Shown here in pieces: positions 57,172 through 64,000 of a stretch of 64,000 nucleotides of DNA; position 1 is the stretch's first letter, and every line of letters starts with the position of its first letter. The DNA is from Jiella sonneratiae (lineage in GTDB: Bacteria; Pseudomonadota; Alphaproteobacteria; Rhizobiales; Rhizobiaceae). The stretch lies in assembly GCF_017353515.1 (NCBI RefSeq), contig NZ_JAFMPY010000017.1, forward strand, positions 62,001-126,000, in the 5' to 3' direction. The translations under genes and the position numbers were made by a program. Under the pieces are notes generated by a model. The model made no database searches, was not told the DNA's origin, and saw nothing but the letters and a program-made list of their open reading frames with translations.

Positions 57172-57963
57172 CTGTTCTTCTATGTCGCCAAGATCGGCTG
57201 GTTCCTCGTCCAGCCGCTCGCCTTCATCTTCGTCCTCGCCATTCTCGGGCTCGCTTTGTCGTGGTTCGGCCGCAGGCGCTCCGGAACCGGTCTTGTCCTC
57301 TTGGCCCTCGCGCTCCTTGCGATCTGCAGCTTCAGCCCGCTCGGCCTCGTCATGACCGCGGCGCTCGAGAACCGCTTCCCAAGGCCGGCGATTCCCGAAA
57401 AGATCGCCGGCATCGTCGTCCTCGGCGGCTCCTTCGACACGCGCATCGCCCGCACCCGCGGCGGCTTCGAGTTCAACGAGGCGGCGGACCGGGTGACGGA
57501 GGCGCTGATTCTGGCGCGCCGCCATCCCGAGGCGAAGGTGATCTTCTCCGGCGGCGACGCCTCGATCCTCGCCGAGGACGTGCCCGAGACGATCTCGGCA
57601 AAGGAGTTCTTCACCGGCGCCGGCCTCGACCCCTCGCGCCTCGTCCTCGACGGCAAGGCGCGCGACACCTTCGAAAACGCGCTCTATGCCAAGCGGCTGG
57701 CCGATCCGAAGCCCGGCGAGACCTGGCTCCTCGTCACCTCGGCGTTCCACATGCCGCGGGCCGTCGGCTGCTTCCGCAAGGCGGGATTTCCCGTCCTGCC
57801 CTATCCGGTGGACTACCGGACGCCCGGGGGGGGGGAGGTCTTCCGGCCCTCCAACGCCACCGTCCGCAACCTCGAAAAGGTCCACTTCGCGGTCAGGGAA
57901 TATCTCGGCCTTCTCGCCTACCGGCTGCAGGGGCGGACCGACGCGCTGTTTCCCGGCCCGTGA
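57172..57963 (+). CDS. YdcF/DUF218 family membrane-associated protein
   Basis: YdcF-like protein, about 263 residues if it starts at the CTG at 57172 (encoded LFFYVAKIGWFLVQPLAFIF). No ATG or GTG is in frame for the first transmembrane helix, and a TTG at 57256 would delete it. Two N-terminal helices (about 8-25 and 38-58) precede the DUF218 domain, with GIVVLGGSFDTR, FSGGDASIL, ARDTFENALY and LVTSAFHMPRAVGCF. It is similar to SanA/ElyC-type proteins linked to cell-envelope integrity. A run of ten G (57826-57835) lies in frame in the coding sequence. The start codon or an upstream frameshift should be checked. Confidence 0.85.
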   Translation: MFFYVAKIGWFLVQPLAFIFVLAILGLALSWFGRRRSGTGLVLLALALLAICSFSPLGLVMTAALENRFPRPAIPEKIAGIVVLGGSFDTRIARTRGGFEFNEAADRVTEALILARRHPEAKVIFSGGDASILAEDVPETISAKEFFTGAGLDPSRLVLDGKARDTFENALYAKRLADPKPGETWLLVTSAFHMPRAVGCFRKAGFPVLPYPVDYRTPGGGEVFRPSNATVRNLEKVHFAVREYLGLLAYRLQGRTDALFPGP

Positions 57964-57987
57964 CCGGCGGGCGGCCGCCCGCCATAC

Positions 57988-58671
57988 TCAGTCCCTCAGC
58001 GTCCGCAGCGCCGGCGAGCGGAACTGGCGGTTGACGAGAATCAAGACGACGAAGACGGTCGAGGCGATCAGCACGAAGGGGCCGAGCAGCCAGCCGAGAT
58101 AGGCGACGGCGAAGAAGATCGCCCTGAGGCCGGAATTGAAGTGGCCGCCGGCGAGCCGGTTGAGGACGACGGCCTTTTCGACCGCCCGTTCCGCCGCGGC
58201 CGGATCGGCCTCGACGTCGGCGCGCATCGGGACGGCGCCGATCACGATCGAACAGTAGTTGAACAGCCGGTAGGACCAGCCGAACTTGAAGAAGGCGTAG
58301 CAGAAGATCACGATCAGGCCGAACAGCTTGAGTTCGACCAGCGACTTGTCGAGACCGCCGGAAAACGGCAGGTCGGCGGCGATGGCCGAGATCCGCGCCG
58401 CGGCTCCGAGCAGCGCGAAGCAGCCGCCGATCGCGAAGATGCAGGCCGAGGCGAAGAACGCCGTTCCCTGCTGCAGGCCGGCCATGATCGCCGTGTCGAT
58501 CATCCGGAAGTCGCGCGAGAACATCGTCCGCATCCAGGCGGCGCGCTCGACGTCCATCGCCCCGGAAAGACCCGTTCCCGTTGCGGCGCAACGGTCGACG
58601 ACGCGGTTGTAGATCATCCATGTCGCCAGAAAGAGCAACAGGGCGACGGTGTCGGCGGCATCGAGGGTCAT
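57988..58671 (-). CDS. DUF599 family membrane protein
   Basis: The protein has 227 residues and about four transmembrane helices. Recognisable DUF599 features are MIYNRVVDRCAATG near residue 20, WMRTMFSRDFRMIDTAIMAGLQQGTAFFAS near 50, and FCYAFFKFGWSYRLFNYCSIVIGA near 125, with VNRQFRSPALRTL at the end. The function of the family is unknown. It is a lone gene, convergent with ydcF (24 bp apart) and separated from a dispersed repeat by 31 bp upstream. Confidence 0.88.
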   Translation of the reverse strand: MTLDAADTVALLLFLATWMIYNRVVDRCAATGTGLSGAMDVERAAWMRTMFSRDFRMIDTAIMAGLQQGTAFFASACIFAIGGCFALLGAAARISAIAADLPFSGGLDKSLVELKLFGLIVIFCYAFFKFGWSYRLFNYCSIVIGAVPMRADVEADPAAAERAVEKAVVLNRLAGGHFNSGLRAIFFAVAYLGWLLGPFVLIASTVFVVLILVNRQFRSPALRTLRD

Positions 58672-58702
58672 CGGCTTCGACCTTGGACGCGCAAAGACGC
58701 CG

Positions 58703-58868
58703 CTCGTGGATTGAAATTGACGTCTGAGCCCCGATCGGGTGAGGCGCCGTATCGAATGTCAAATGCGAAAAATCCACCAGAACCGCAAATTTGGCGAGCG
58801 GTATTTCGAAACCGGCATCCGCTCTGTGGTTTCCACGAGGTGGTACCGAATGTCGGGATCGGACCATT
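58703..58868. repeat. Double-hairpin repeat, copy 2 (inverted)
   Basis: The reverse complement matches the repeat at 29213-29379 over its length, with substitutions in both hairpins (for example TGGTACCACCTCGTGGAAACC against TGGTACCGCCTTGTGGAGACC). It is AT-rich compared with its surroundings. It lies upstream of the DUF599 gene. Apart from the repeat, 58869-59086 shows no gene. Confidence 0.85.
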
Positions 58869-59086
58869 GGCCGGCGCACCGGAGCGCTCCTTCACTTCCC
58901 GTTAGGTCAGCTCGTGCAAGCTTCCGGGTCAAGATCGACGCAAGGCAGCCATGCAAGATCGGAAGGGAAAATTTGATGCGGGGCCCGCTTGTGGGCGTCC
59001 GTGTTAAGCGATAATTAACGCGCGGGTCAGCGGTCAGGGGGAGTGACCGCTTGCCCGGAATCTGGGGTTCAGGACAGTTTCTGATC

Positions 59087-59212
59087 ATGGATGACAGCGT
59101 GCGCAAGTCGTGCTGGGGCGTGACCGTTTGGACGGTTGCGATCTTCTCGGCGTTTATGATGCTCGGCTTTCTTTTCTCGAATGCCGAGACCCTGGCGGTG
59201 GCGGCGAACTGA
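59087..59212 (+). CDS. Possible 41-residue single-span membrane protein
   Basis: A short frame encodes MDDSVRKSCWGVTVWTVAIF, a single hydrophobic segment (about residues 10-30) with two Cys/Trp residues nearby, and an Ala/Asn end. Only a weak AGGAC lies upstream. Hydrophobicity and third-position G/C make coding plausible. No family was recognised. It could be a small membrane protein such as an envelope stress peptide or simply a chance frame. DUF1489 follows at 215 bp. Confidence 0.4.
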   Translation: MDDSVRKSCWGVTVWTVAIFSAFMMLGFLFSNAETLAVAAN

Positions 59213-59426
59213 TCGCGACGGGCGATCGGCGCGAGCCAGTGACCGGGTGGGCAGATCCCTCGCGATGACGGGATCGCCCTGACATGTTTCCTTCGAATGC
59301 CTCTGGCAGCGGACGCGGTGACCGATCGGTCGCCGGACGGCCGGCGTCGGTCGAAGACCGGGGATTGCCGGCCGGGCGGGCCTTGCCGCGCTTGGCTGCG
59401 GCCGCCGGCTTTGGCAGACTCGGGAT

Positions 59427-59852
59427 ATGACACTTCACCTGCTCAAGCTCTGCGTCGGCGCGGAGAGCCCCGAGGATCTCGAAGGGCATGTCCGCCACCG
59501 GCTCGCCGCCTCGGGCGAGACGCGCTACTGGCACGTGACGCGGATGGTCCCGAAGCGGGCCGAGGCGCTCACGGCGGGCGGTTCGCTCTACTGGATCATC
59601 CGCGGCGCCGTGCAGGCGCGCCAGGCGATTGTCGGGATCGAGCCCTTCACCGACGAGGAGGGGATCGGCCGCTGCCGCATCCGCCTCGATCCGTCCGTGG
59701 TCAGGACGCGGCACCAGCCGCGGCGGCCCTTCCAGGGCTGGCGCTACCTCGACGTCGGGGACGCTCCGCCCGACCTCTCCAGATCGTCCGACGGCGAGGC
59801 CGACCTGCCGCCGGAGCTGTCGGTCGCCCTTCAGGAACTCGGCGTCTTTTGA
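59427..59852 (+). CDS. DUF1489 family protein
   Basis: This 141-residue protein starts MTLHLLKLCVGAESPEDLEG and contains RYWHVTRMVPKRAEALTAGGSLYWIIRG, VGIEPF, RCRIRLDPSVVRTRHQPRRPFQGWRYL and the C-terminal LPPELSVALQELGVF. These blocks identify the conserved alphaproteobacterial DUF1489 family. It is a soluble protein without a known domain fold. The function is unknown. The gene is monocistronic. Confidence 0.9.
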   Translation: MTLHLLKLCVGAESPEDLEGHVRHRLAASGETRYWHVTRMVPKRAEALTAGGSLYWIIRGAVQARQAIVGIEPFTDEEGIGRCRIRLDPSVVRTRHQPRRPFQGWRYLDVGDAPPDLSRSSDGEADLPPELSVALQELGVF

Positions 59853-59940
59853 GCCCCCCGCGCTGCCGGTCCGCGGCAGTCCGTAACGCCTTCATGCGGG
59901 ATGAGGCGTCCCCGGCGCATCATGCCGGAACCCGGTTCGA

Positions 59941-60216
59941 TCAGCGAAAGCGCATGCGCACGGCGACGGCGCCGCCCGGCGTGACGGTGCGGATGCGGCT
60001 GTGGCTGACCGGCTGGGAGGCGCGCCAGGCCCGCGCGCCGTAGGTCAGGAGCAGGCCGACCAGCTCCTTCGCCTTCATCCGCGAGCGGCCGTCGCGGGCC
60101 TCGCCGAGGCGCAGCGCCGCCTGTTGCAGCGGGTGGATGCCCGCCGGCACCGCGTCCTGCCAGTCGTGGGCGGGCGGCTGAGCGGTGAGATTGCGGCCTT
60201 GATTCTCGGTCGACAT
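59941..60216 (-). CDS. Hypothetical 91-residue protein
   Basis: It starts at the ATG at 60216 with a good GAGGGGAAG upstream. The first half has many polar residues (MSTENQGRNLTAQPPAHDW). The middle contains LRLGEARDGRSRMKAKELVG and the C-terminus is basic (HSRIRTVTPGGAVAVRMRFR). No membrane segment or known motif was recognised. The good ribosome site and consistent G/C at third positions suggest it is real. The region between this gene and the DD-carboxypeptidase (60217-60515) shows no gene. Confidence 0.5.
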   Translation of the reverse strand: MSTENQGRNLTAQPPAHDWQDAVPAGIHPLQQAALRLGEARDGRSRMKAKELVGLLLTYGARAWRASQPVSHSRIRTVTPGGAVAVRMRFR

Positions 60217-60515
60217 GACTTCCCCTCGCAACTCTACACAGGGTGGCGGCTCCAAACGGTCGGGCCGCCGCCGGTCTTCGGGGCGAGAACTTCCCGCCCG
60301 GCCGCGCGTCCCGCTTCGCCCACCCCCGTGGAGCAAGCGGTCGGCGCGTCGCTCACCGGCCATGCGGCCTCATGCCGCCGTCTTTGGATTTGCCGGGTCT
60401 GAGGCGTCTGCCCGCGGACAAAATCTGTCCGGCCGGGCTCGCGCCTCCTGCGGCGGGCGTCATGCCCGGCCGGCTGCCGTCGTCTTGAAAGCGCCGCGGC
60501 TGCGGCGCGCCGCGG

Positions 60516-62042
60516 TCAGTTCGCCACGGCGTAGCAGTTGTAGGAGCTGCGCTTCAGCGCGGCGCAGGCCTTCCACGCCTGATCCTTGGTGTCGAAGCCG
60601 GCAAAGCGCGCCCGGTACAGCGTGCCGCCGCCGGTGCTGACGCTCTCGGTGAAGGGCTCGGCCTCGGCGAGCTGCTGGCCGACGCTGGACTTCGCCTGCT
60701 TCAGCATGGTCATCGCCTGTGTGGCGGAATCGGTTGCGGCGATCTGCACGACCCAGGCGGAATCCTTCGGCTGGCGCACCGCCATCGCAGGGACGTTCTG
60801 GGCGACCGAACCGGTGGCCTGGACGTCGACATTGGCGCTCGCCTCGCGGATCAGCGATGCGGCCGAGCCCTTCGCCGGCCTGGCGACGGCGGGCCGCGCC
60901 AGCGGCAGGATCGCGGCGACGGCGCTCGATGCCGCCGGACGCTCCTCGACGAGCGCGGCGCGAATCGCGTCGCGGCCCATCAGCGGCCGTGCCGTCGGCG
61001 TCGGCATGCGGGCGGCGATCCGGTCGCCGTCGTCGCTGCCATAGGCCATGGCGATCCGGTCGTTGATCGAGATACCACCCTCGTTCGGCCGGAAGTCCGG
61101 AACCGGTCCGCGCTTCGGCAGGTCGACGTCGGCGGAAGCGACGAGGACGTTCGGATTGGGCTGGGCGGCGATCAGCGGCCCGGTGTCGCGGCGGCTCGCC
61201 AGCGGCATGTAGCGCTTCAGGAGATCAACCATGTGGTCGTCGCGCGAGCGCCCGGACGTGCCGCCGAACACCGCCGCGACGACGCTCTTGCCGTCCTTGT
61301 GCACCGAGGTGACGAGGTTGAAGCCGGAGGCGTTGATGTAGCCGGTCTTGATGCCGTCGACGCCGTCATAGCGGTTGAGGACACGGTTGTGATTGCCGAT
61401 CCGCCGGCCGCGGAACGAGAAGGACCGGGTCGAGAAATAGTCGTAATATTCCGGGAAATGCTCGCGCAGCGCGATGCCGAGCGTCGTCATGTCGCGGGCG
61501 GTGGTGTGCTGATCGGCGTTGGGCAGGCCGTTGGCATTGCGGAACTCGGTCCGCGACATGCCGAGGCGATGGGCCTTGTCGGTCATCCGCCGCGCAAAGG
61601 CGGCTTCCGAGCCGCCGATGTATTCTGCAAGCACCACGGCGGCGTCGTTCGCCGACTTGGTGACCAGCGAGAGGATCGCCTCCTCCACCGTCAGCGTGCT
61701 GCCCGGCCGCAGACCGAGCTTCGAGGGCGGCCGCGCCGACGCATAGGCCGAGACCGGCATGGCGTCGTTCTTGTGGATCTTGCCGCTCTGCAGCGCCTCG
61801 AAGGTGAGGTAGAGCGTCATCATCTTGGTCAGCGAGGCCGGATAGCGATATTCGTCCGCGCGGTCCTGGTAGAGCACCTTGCCGTTGTTCGCGTCGATGA
61901 CGAAGCCGGCATATTTCGGATTGACGGCGCTGGCCTTTCCAACACCGCCGGAAAGCAGCATGCCGGTTCCGAGGACGGCGACGAGGGCGTGTTTGACGAG
62001 GCCGTTGGCGGCACGTCTGAGGAGCGACAGGTCGAATGGCAC
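60516..62042 (-). CDS. D-alanyl-D-alanine carboxypeptidase with SPOR domain
   Basis: The penicillin-binding DD-carboxypeptidase (PBP5/6 class) has 508 residues if started at the GTG at 62042. The signal sequence is LVKHALVAVLGTGMLLSGG. The serine active-site motif SLTKM is near residue 70, SAN near 130, and the KTG box in DGIKTGYIN near 230. A ~120-residue Ala/Pro-rich linker follows, then a C-terminal SPOR domain (WVVQIAATDSATQAMTMLKQ...RARFAGFDTKDQAWKACAALK). It trims the terminal D-Ala of pentapeptides, and SPOR targets it to the septum. The start is not certain: a GTG at 62072 and a TTG at 62108 are alternatives. Confidence 0.93.
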   Translation of the reverse strand: MPFDLSLLRRAANGLVKHALVAVLGTGMLLSGGVGKASAVNPKYAGFVIDANNGKVLYQDRADEYRYPASLTKMMTLYLTFEALQSGKIHKNDAMPVSAYASARPPSKLGLRPGSTLTVEEAILSLVTKSANDAAVVLAEYIGGSEAAFARRMTDKAHRLGMSRTEFRNANGLPNADQHTTARDMTTLGIALREHFPEYYDYFSTRSFSFRGRRIGNHNRVLNRYDGVDGIKTGYINASGFNLVTSVHKDGKSVVAAVFGGTSGRSRDDHMVDLLKRYMPLASRRDTGPLIAAQPNPNVLVASADVDLPKRGPVPDFRPNEGGISINDRIAMAYGSDDGDRIAARMPTPTARPLMGRDAIRAALVEERPAASSAVAAILPLARPAVARPAKGSAASLIREASANVDVQATGSVAQNVPAMAVRQPKDSAWVVQIAATDSATQAMTMLKQAKSSVGQQLAEAEPFTESVSTGGGTLYRARFAGFDTKDQAWKACAALKRSSYNCYAVAN

Positions 62043-62293
62043 GCTAAAACTCTTCGATCGTGTTGTCGGCACGGCGAGGTTTCGCTCCCTTCCGCATGTT
62101 CCGGTCAAGAACGCGTGGCACGAACCTCGAGGTTGGCCCTTTTGATGCCGCCGAGGCTATCCGCGTTCACTTACCAATCGGTTTATGCCGTTGGCATTGT
62201 GTTCACCTTGCTCGGCTTTTTGCATCTGCGCGGCCGTTCCACAACCCTCGCAGGCCGAATCGGCGGGGCTTGGATGCGGTGCGGCAGCCGCCC

Positions 62294-62322
62294 TTGAAAG
62301 CGATTGTGCAGTGCAATATATT
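62294..62322 (+). promoter_or_regulatory. Promoter of the phasin gene with PhaR-like box
   Basis: -35 TTGAAA (62294-62299) and -10 TATATT (62317-62322) are separated by 17 bp. The spacer holds TTGTGCAGTGCAA (62304-62316), which resembles TGC-rich PhaR sites at alphaproteobacterial phasin genes. The rest of the gap between the carboxypeptidase and phasin genes (62043-62418) holds no gene. Confidence 0.65.
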
Positions 62323-62418
62323 TCGATCGCAGCAACGAGACGCAGGCGCCGGCGACGTTGTTCGCCTGCCGGCCCCGCCTCCATGAACGACTGTATGGAC
62401 AGGGAAAGGACGACGACG

Positions 62419-62868
62419 ATGAACATGTACGATGACGCCGGCCGCATGACCAAGGAAGCGATGGACAATGCGCTGAAATCCTTCGCCGCGATGACCAAGG
62501 GCTTCCAGCAGATCTCGGCCGAGACGGCCGACTTCACCCGCAGGTCCTACGACCAGCAGACGCAGATGATGGAAAAGCTCTTCCAGGCGAAGACCCTCGA
62601 CAGGTCGATCGAGGTGCAGACCGAATACACCAAGTCGGCCTACGAGGCCTGGGTCGCGCAGATGACCAGGATCGGCGATCTCTACGCCGACATCGCCAAG
62701 GAGACCTATAAGCCGTTCGAGCAGACTGCGAACAGCGCCTCCACCGTGATGTCGCGCGCCGCCAAGGAAGCCGGTGCCCGCATGGACGAGGCGACCGCCA
62801 AGGCCGGCGACGTTGCGAACGAGACGGTCGACGCCATGGCCAAGCAGGGCGACGAAATGACCCACTGA
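62419..62868 (+). CDS. Phasin family protein
   Basis: The protein has 149 residues and starts MNMYDDAGRMTKEAM, with a GGAAAGGA ribosome site. It is almost wholly amphipathic helix with the Phasin_2-type block (AMTKGFQQISAETADFTRRSYDQQTQMMEKLFQAKTLDRSIEVQTEYTK...). It coats polyhydroxyalkanoate granules or otherwise stabilises them. An excellent promoter and a rho-independent terminator flank it, so it is monocistronic and probably strongly expressed. No pha synthesis genes are in the window. A longer start at 62383 is possible but less likely. Confidence 0.9.
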   Translation: MNMYDDAGRMTKEAMDNALKSFAAMTKGFQQISAETADFTRRSYDQQTQMMEKLFQAKTLDRSIEVQTEYTKSAYEAWVAQMTRIGDLYADIAKETYKPFEQTANSASTVMSRAAKEAGARMDEATAKAGDVANETVDAMAKQGDEMTH

Positions 62869-62931
62869 GGGTTGCGGCCTGCCGCCCGCCGGAGGGCGGC
62901 GGCCGCCGTACGGCGACGAATTTGATCGCAA

Positions 62932-62957
62932 GGCCCGGTTCCAGCCGGGCCTTTTTG
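62932..62957 (+). terminator. Rho-independent terminator after phasin gene
   Basis: AGGCCCGG (62932-62939), a 6-nt loop and CCGGGCCT form a strong stem immediately followed by five T. It lies 64 bp after the phasin stop. This is the clearest intrinsic terminator in the window. Confidence 0.85.
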
Positions 62958-63102
62958 CGTTAATGTCTCACGGCAGCGGCCGAAACGGGGCGTTTCGGAA
63001 TGTTTCCAATGCAATGAGTGCACCGCCGCGGCTCCTTAAATTCTGATGACACGTGCATACATACGACGCATGGCGATGCTGGCTGAACGGACACGAGGAA
63101 CG

Positions 63103-63462
63103 ATGGACCAGAAGCTCGGCGAAGGTCCGGTCAGGCTTCAGGGCGACGAGGGGGGGCGGGGTCCCGACCGCGGCACCCAGGTCATCACCCGGACCAAGCC
63201 GAAAACCAAGCGGCCGAGCCTTTACAGGGTCCTGCTTCTGAACGACGATTACACTCCGATGGAGTTCGTCATCCACGTTCTCGAACGCTTCTTTCAGAAG
63301 GATCACGAGTCCGCCACGAGGATCATGCTGCACGTCCACAATCACGGCGTCGGCGAGTGCGGAATCTTTACCTTCGAAGTGGCGGAGACCAAGGTGACGC
63401 AGGTCATGGATTTTGCCCGCCAGCACCAGCATCCGCTGCAATGCGTGATGGAAAAGAACTGA
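63103..63462 (+). CDS. clpS: ATP-dependent Clp protease adaptor ClpS
   Basis: ClpS (119 aa) delivers N-end rule substrates to ClpAP. The conserved core is in [24 protein letters not shown] near residue 42 (Asn-Asp-Asp contacts to the N-terminal residue), [20 protein letters not shown], and the end [22 protein letters not shown]. The Gly/Arg-rich stretch before the core is typical for rhizobia. The ATG at 63103 has GAGGA 5 nt upstream and gives the usual length; an ATG at 63046 is less likely. clpA starts 8 bp after its stop, so the two form an operon. Confidence 0.96.
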   Translation: MDQKLGEGPVRLQGDEGGRGPDRGTQVITRTKPKTKRPSLYRVLLLNDDYTPMEFVIHVLERFFQKDHESATRIMLHVHNHGVGECGIFTFEVAETKVTQVMDFARQHQHPLQCVMEKN

Positions 63463-63470
63463 GGTGAAGC

Positions 63471-64000
63471 TTGCCGACATTTTCGCAAAGCCTTGAGAAG
63501 GCACTTCATCAGGCACTCACTCTGGCCAACGAACGCCACCAGGAATTCGCGACGCTGGAGCACCTGCTCCTGGCCCTTCTCGAGGACAAGGACGCCGCCG
63601 CCGTGATGCGGGGCTGCAGCGTCGATCTCGACCTCCTCCGCAAGAATCTCGTCACCTACATCGACACCGAACTCGCCAATCTCGTCACCGGGCACGAAGA
63701 GGATTCCAAGCCGACGGCCGGATTCCACCGGGTGATCCAGCGGGCGGTGATCCACGTCCAGAGTTCGGGCCGGGAGGAGGTGACGGGTGCCAACGTGCTC
63801 GTCGCGATCTTCGCCGAGCGCGAAAGCCATGCCGCCTACTTCCTCCAGGAACAGGAGATGACCCGCTACGACGCGGTGAACTTCATCTCCCACGGCATCT
63901 CCAAGCGTCCCGGCGGCTCGGAGAGCCGGCCGCTGCGCGGCGCCGAGGACGAACAGTCGACCATCGGCCAGGACGAGGACGGCAAGCGCAAGGCCGCCCC
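63471..64000 (+). CDS. clpA: ATP-dependent Clp protease ATP-binding subunit ClpA, N-terminal part
   Basis: The gene runs off the window end; 176 residues are visible. It starts with TTG at 63471 (LPTFSQSLEKALHQALTLAN), the well-known ClpA N-terminus, and GAGGTGAAG just upstream is its ribosome site. The double Clp N repeat is visible (HQEFATLEHLLLALLEDKDA and GFHRVIQRAVIHVQSSGREE), followed by the charged linker (GGSESRPLRGAEDEQSTIG). The AAA+ modules lie beyond the window. ClpA unfolds substrates for ClpP and works with ClpS encoded upstream. Confidence 0.95.
   Translation, partial: MPTFSQSLEKALHQALTLANERHQEFATLEHLLLALLEDKDAAAVMRGCSVDLDLLRKNLVTYIDTELANLVTGHEEDSKPTAGFHRVIQRAVIHVQSSGREEVTGANVLVAIFAERESHAAYFLQEQEMTRYDAVNFISHGISKRPGGSESRPLRGAEDEQSTIGQDEDGKRKAA

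Overview
The window is about 64 kb of high-GC chromosomal DNA from an alphaproteobacterium, most likely a member of the Hyphomicrobiales (Rhizobiales). Three things point there: the gene order ppiD-trpD-trpC-moaC-moeA-lexA-comEC followed by tpiA-secG-pyrG-kdsA-eno, an alphaproteobacterial SOS box (GTTC-N7-GTTC) upstream of lexA, and several families of palindromic intergenic repeats. A bchI-bchD-bchO cluster with a palindrome matching the PpsR/CrtJ consensus suggests a phototrophic lineage or one descended from it. The rest of the photosynthesis gene set is not in this window.

Layout. 1-6.8 kb (minus strand): a ppiD-trpD-trpC-moaC-moeA unit with ATGA overlaps at every junction, then lexA with its own operator and the 3' end of comEC. 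7.0-14.8 kb (plus): tpiA, secG, pyrG, a VOC-family gene, kdsA and eno, with repeats packed between secG/pyrG and kdsA/eno. A second copy of the kdsA 3' end lies downstream of kdsA. 15.2-26.7 kb: an FNT-family channel, the four dTDP-L-rhamnose genes (rfbA divergent from rfbC-rfbB-rfbD), and two very large TPR-glycosyltransferases. 26.7-29.1 kb: ispG overlapping a lytic transglycosylase. 29.4-33.1 kb: a marR-FUSC-DUF1656-membrane fusion protein efflux operon. 33.3-34.9 kb: two tiny DUF3309-type membrane proteins and a dihaem cytochrome c. 35.1-39.0 kb: bchI-bchD-bchO. 39.2-44.6 kb: cobalamin genes cobM, cobK, cbiD, cobB and cobD. 44.7-48.1 kb: a marR-emrA-emrB efflux operon. 48.4-64 kb: a mixed region with pncB, mgtE, a sulfotransferase, a MerR regulator, a DUF1624 acyltransferase, an aldo/keto reductase, mscS, ydcF, DUF599, DUF1489, a DD-carboxypeptidase with a SPOR domain, a phasin, clpS and the start of clpA.

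How the genes work together. Most genes are core housekeeping: glycolysis, CTP, KDO, isoprenoid, tryptophan, Moco and B12 synthesis, protein export, protein quality control and peptidoglycan remodelling. The accessory character comes from the rhamnose plus TPR-glycosyltransferase block (surface glycan), two MarR-controlled efflux operons that both look leaderless, and the bchIDO/cob neighbourhood, where the PpsR-like palindrome sits between divergent bchI and cobM.

No CRISPR array, complete insertion sequence, prophage, tRNA or rRNA gene was seen. The intergenic space is instead populated by at least six families of short palindromic or MITE-like repeats, two of which supply the stop codon of a neighbouring gene. 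No clearly new multi-gene system was identified. The strongest leads are the PpsR-type control region shared by bchI and cobM, the leaderless MarR promoters, the kdsA-tail duplication and the TPR-glycosyltransferase pair.
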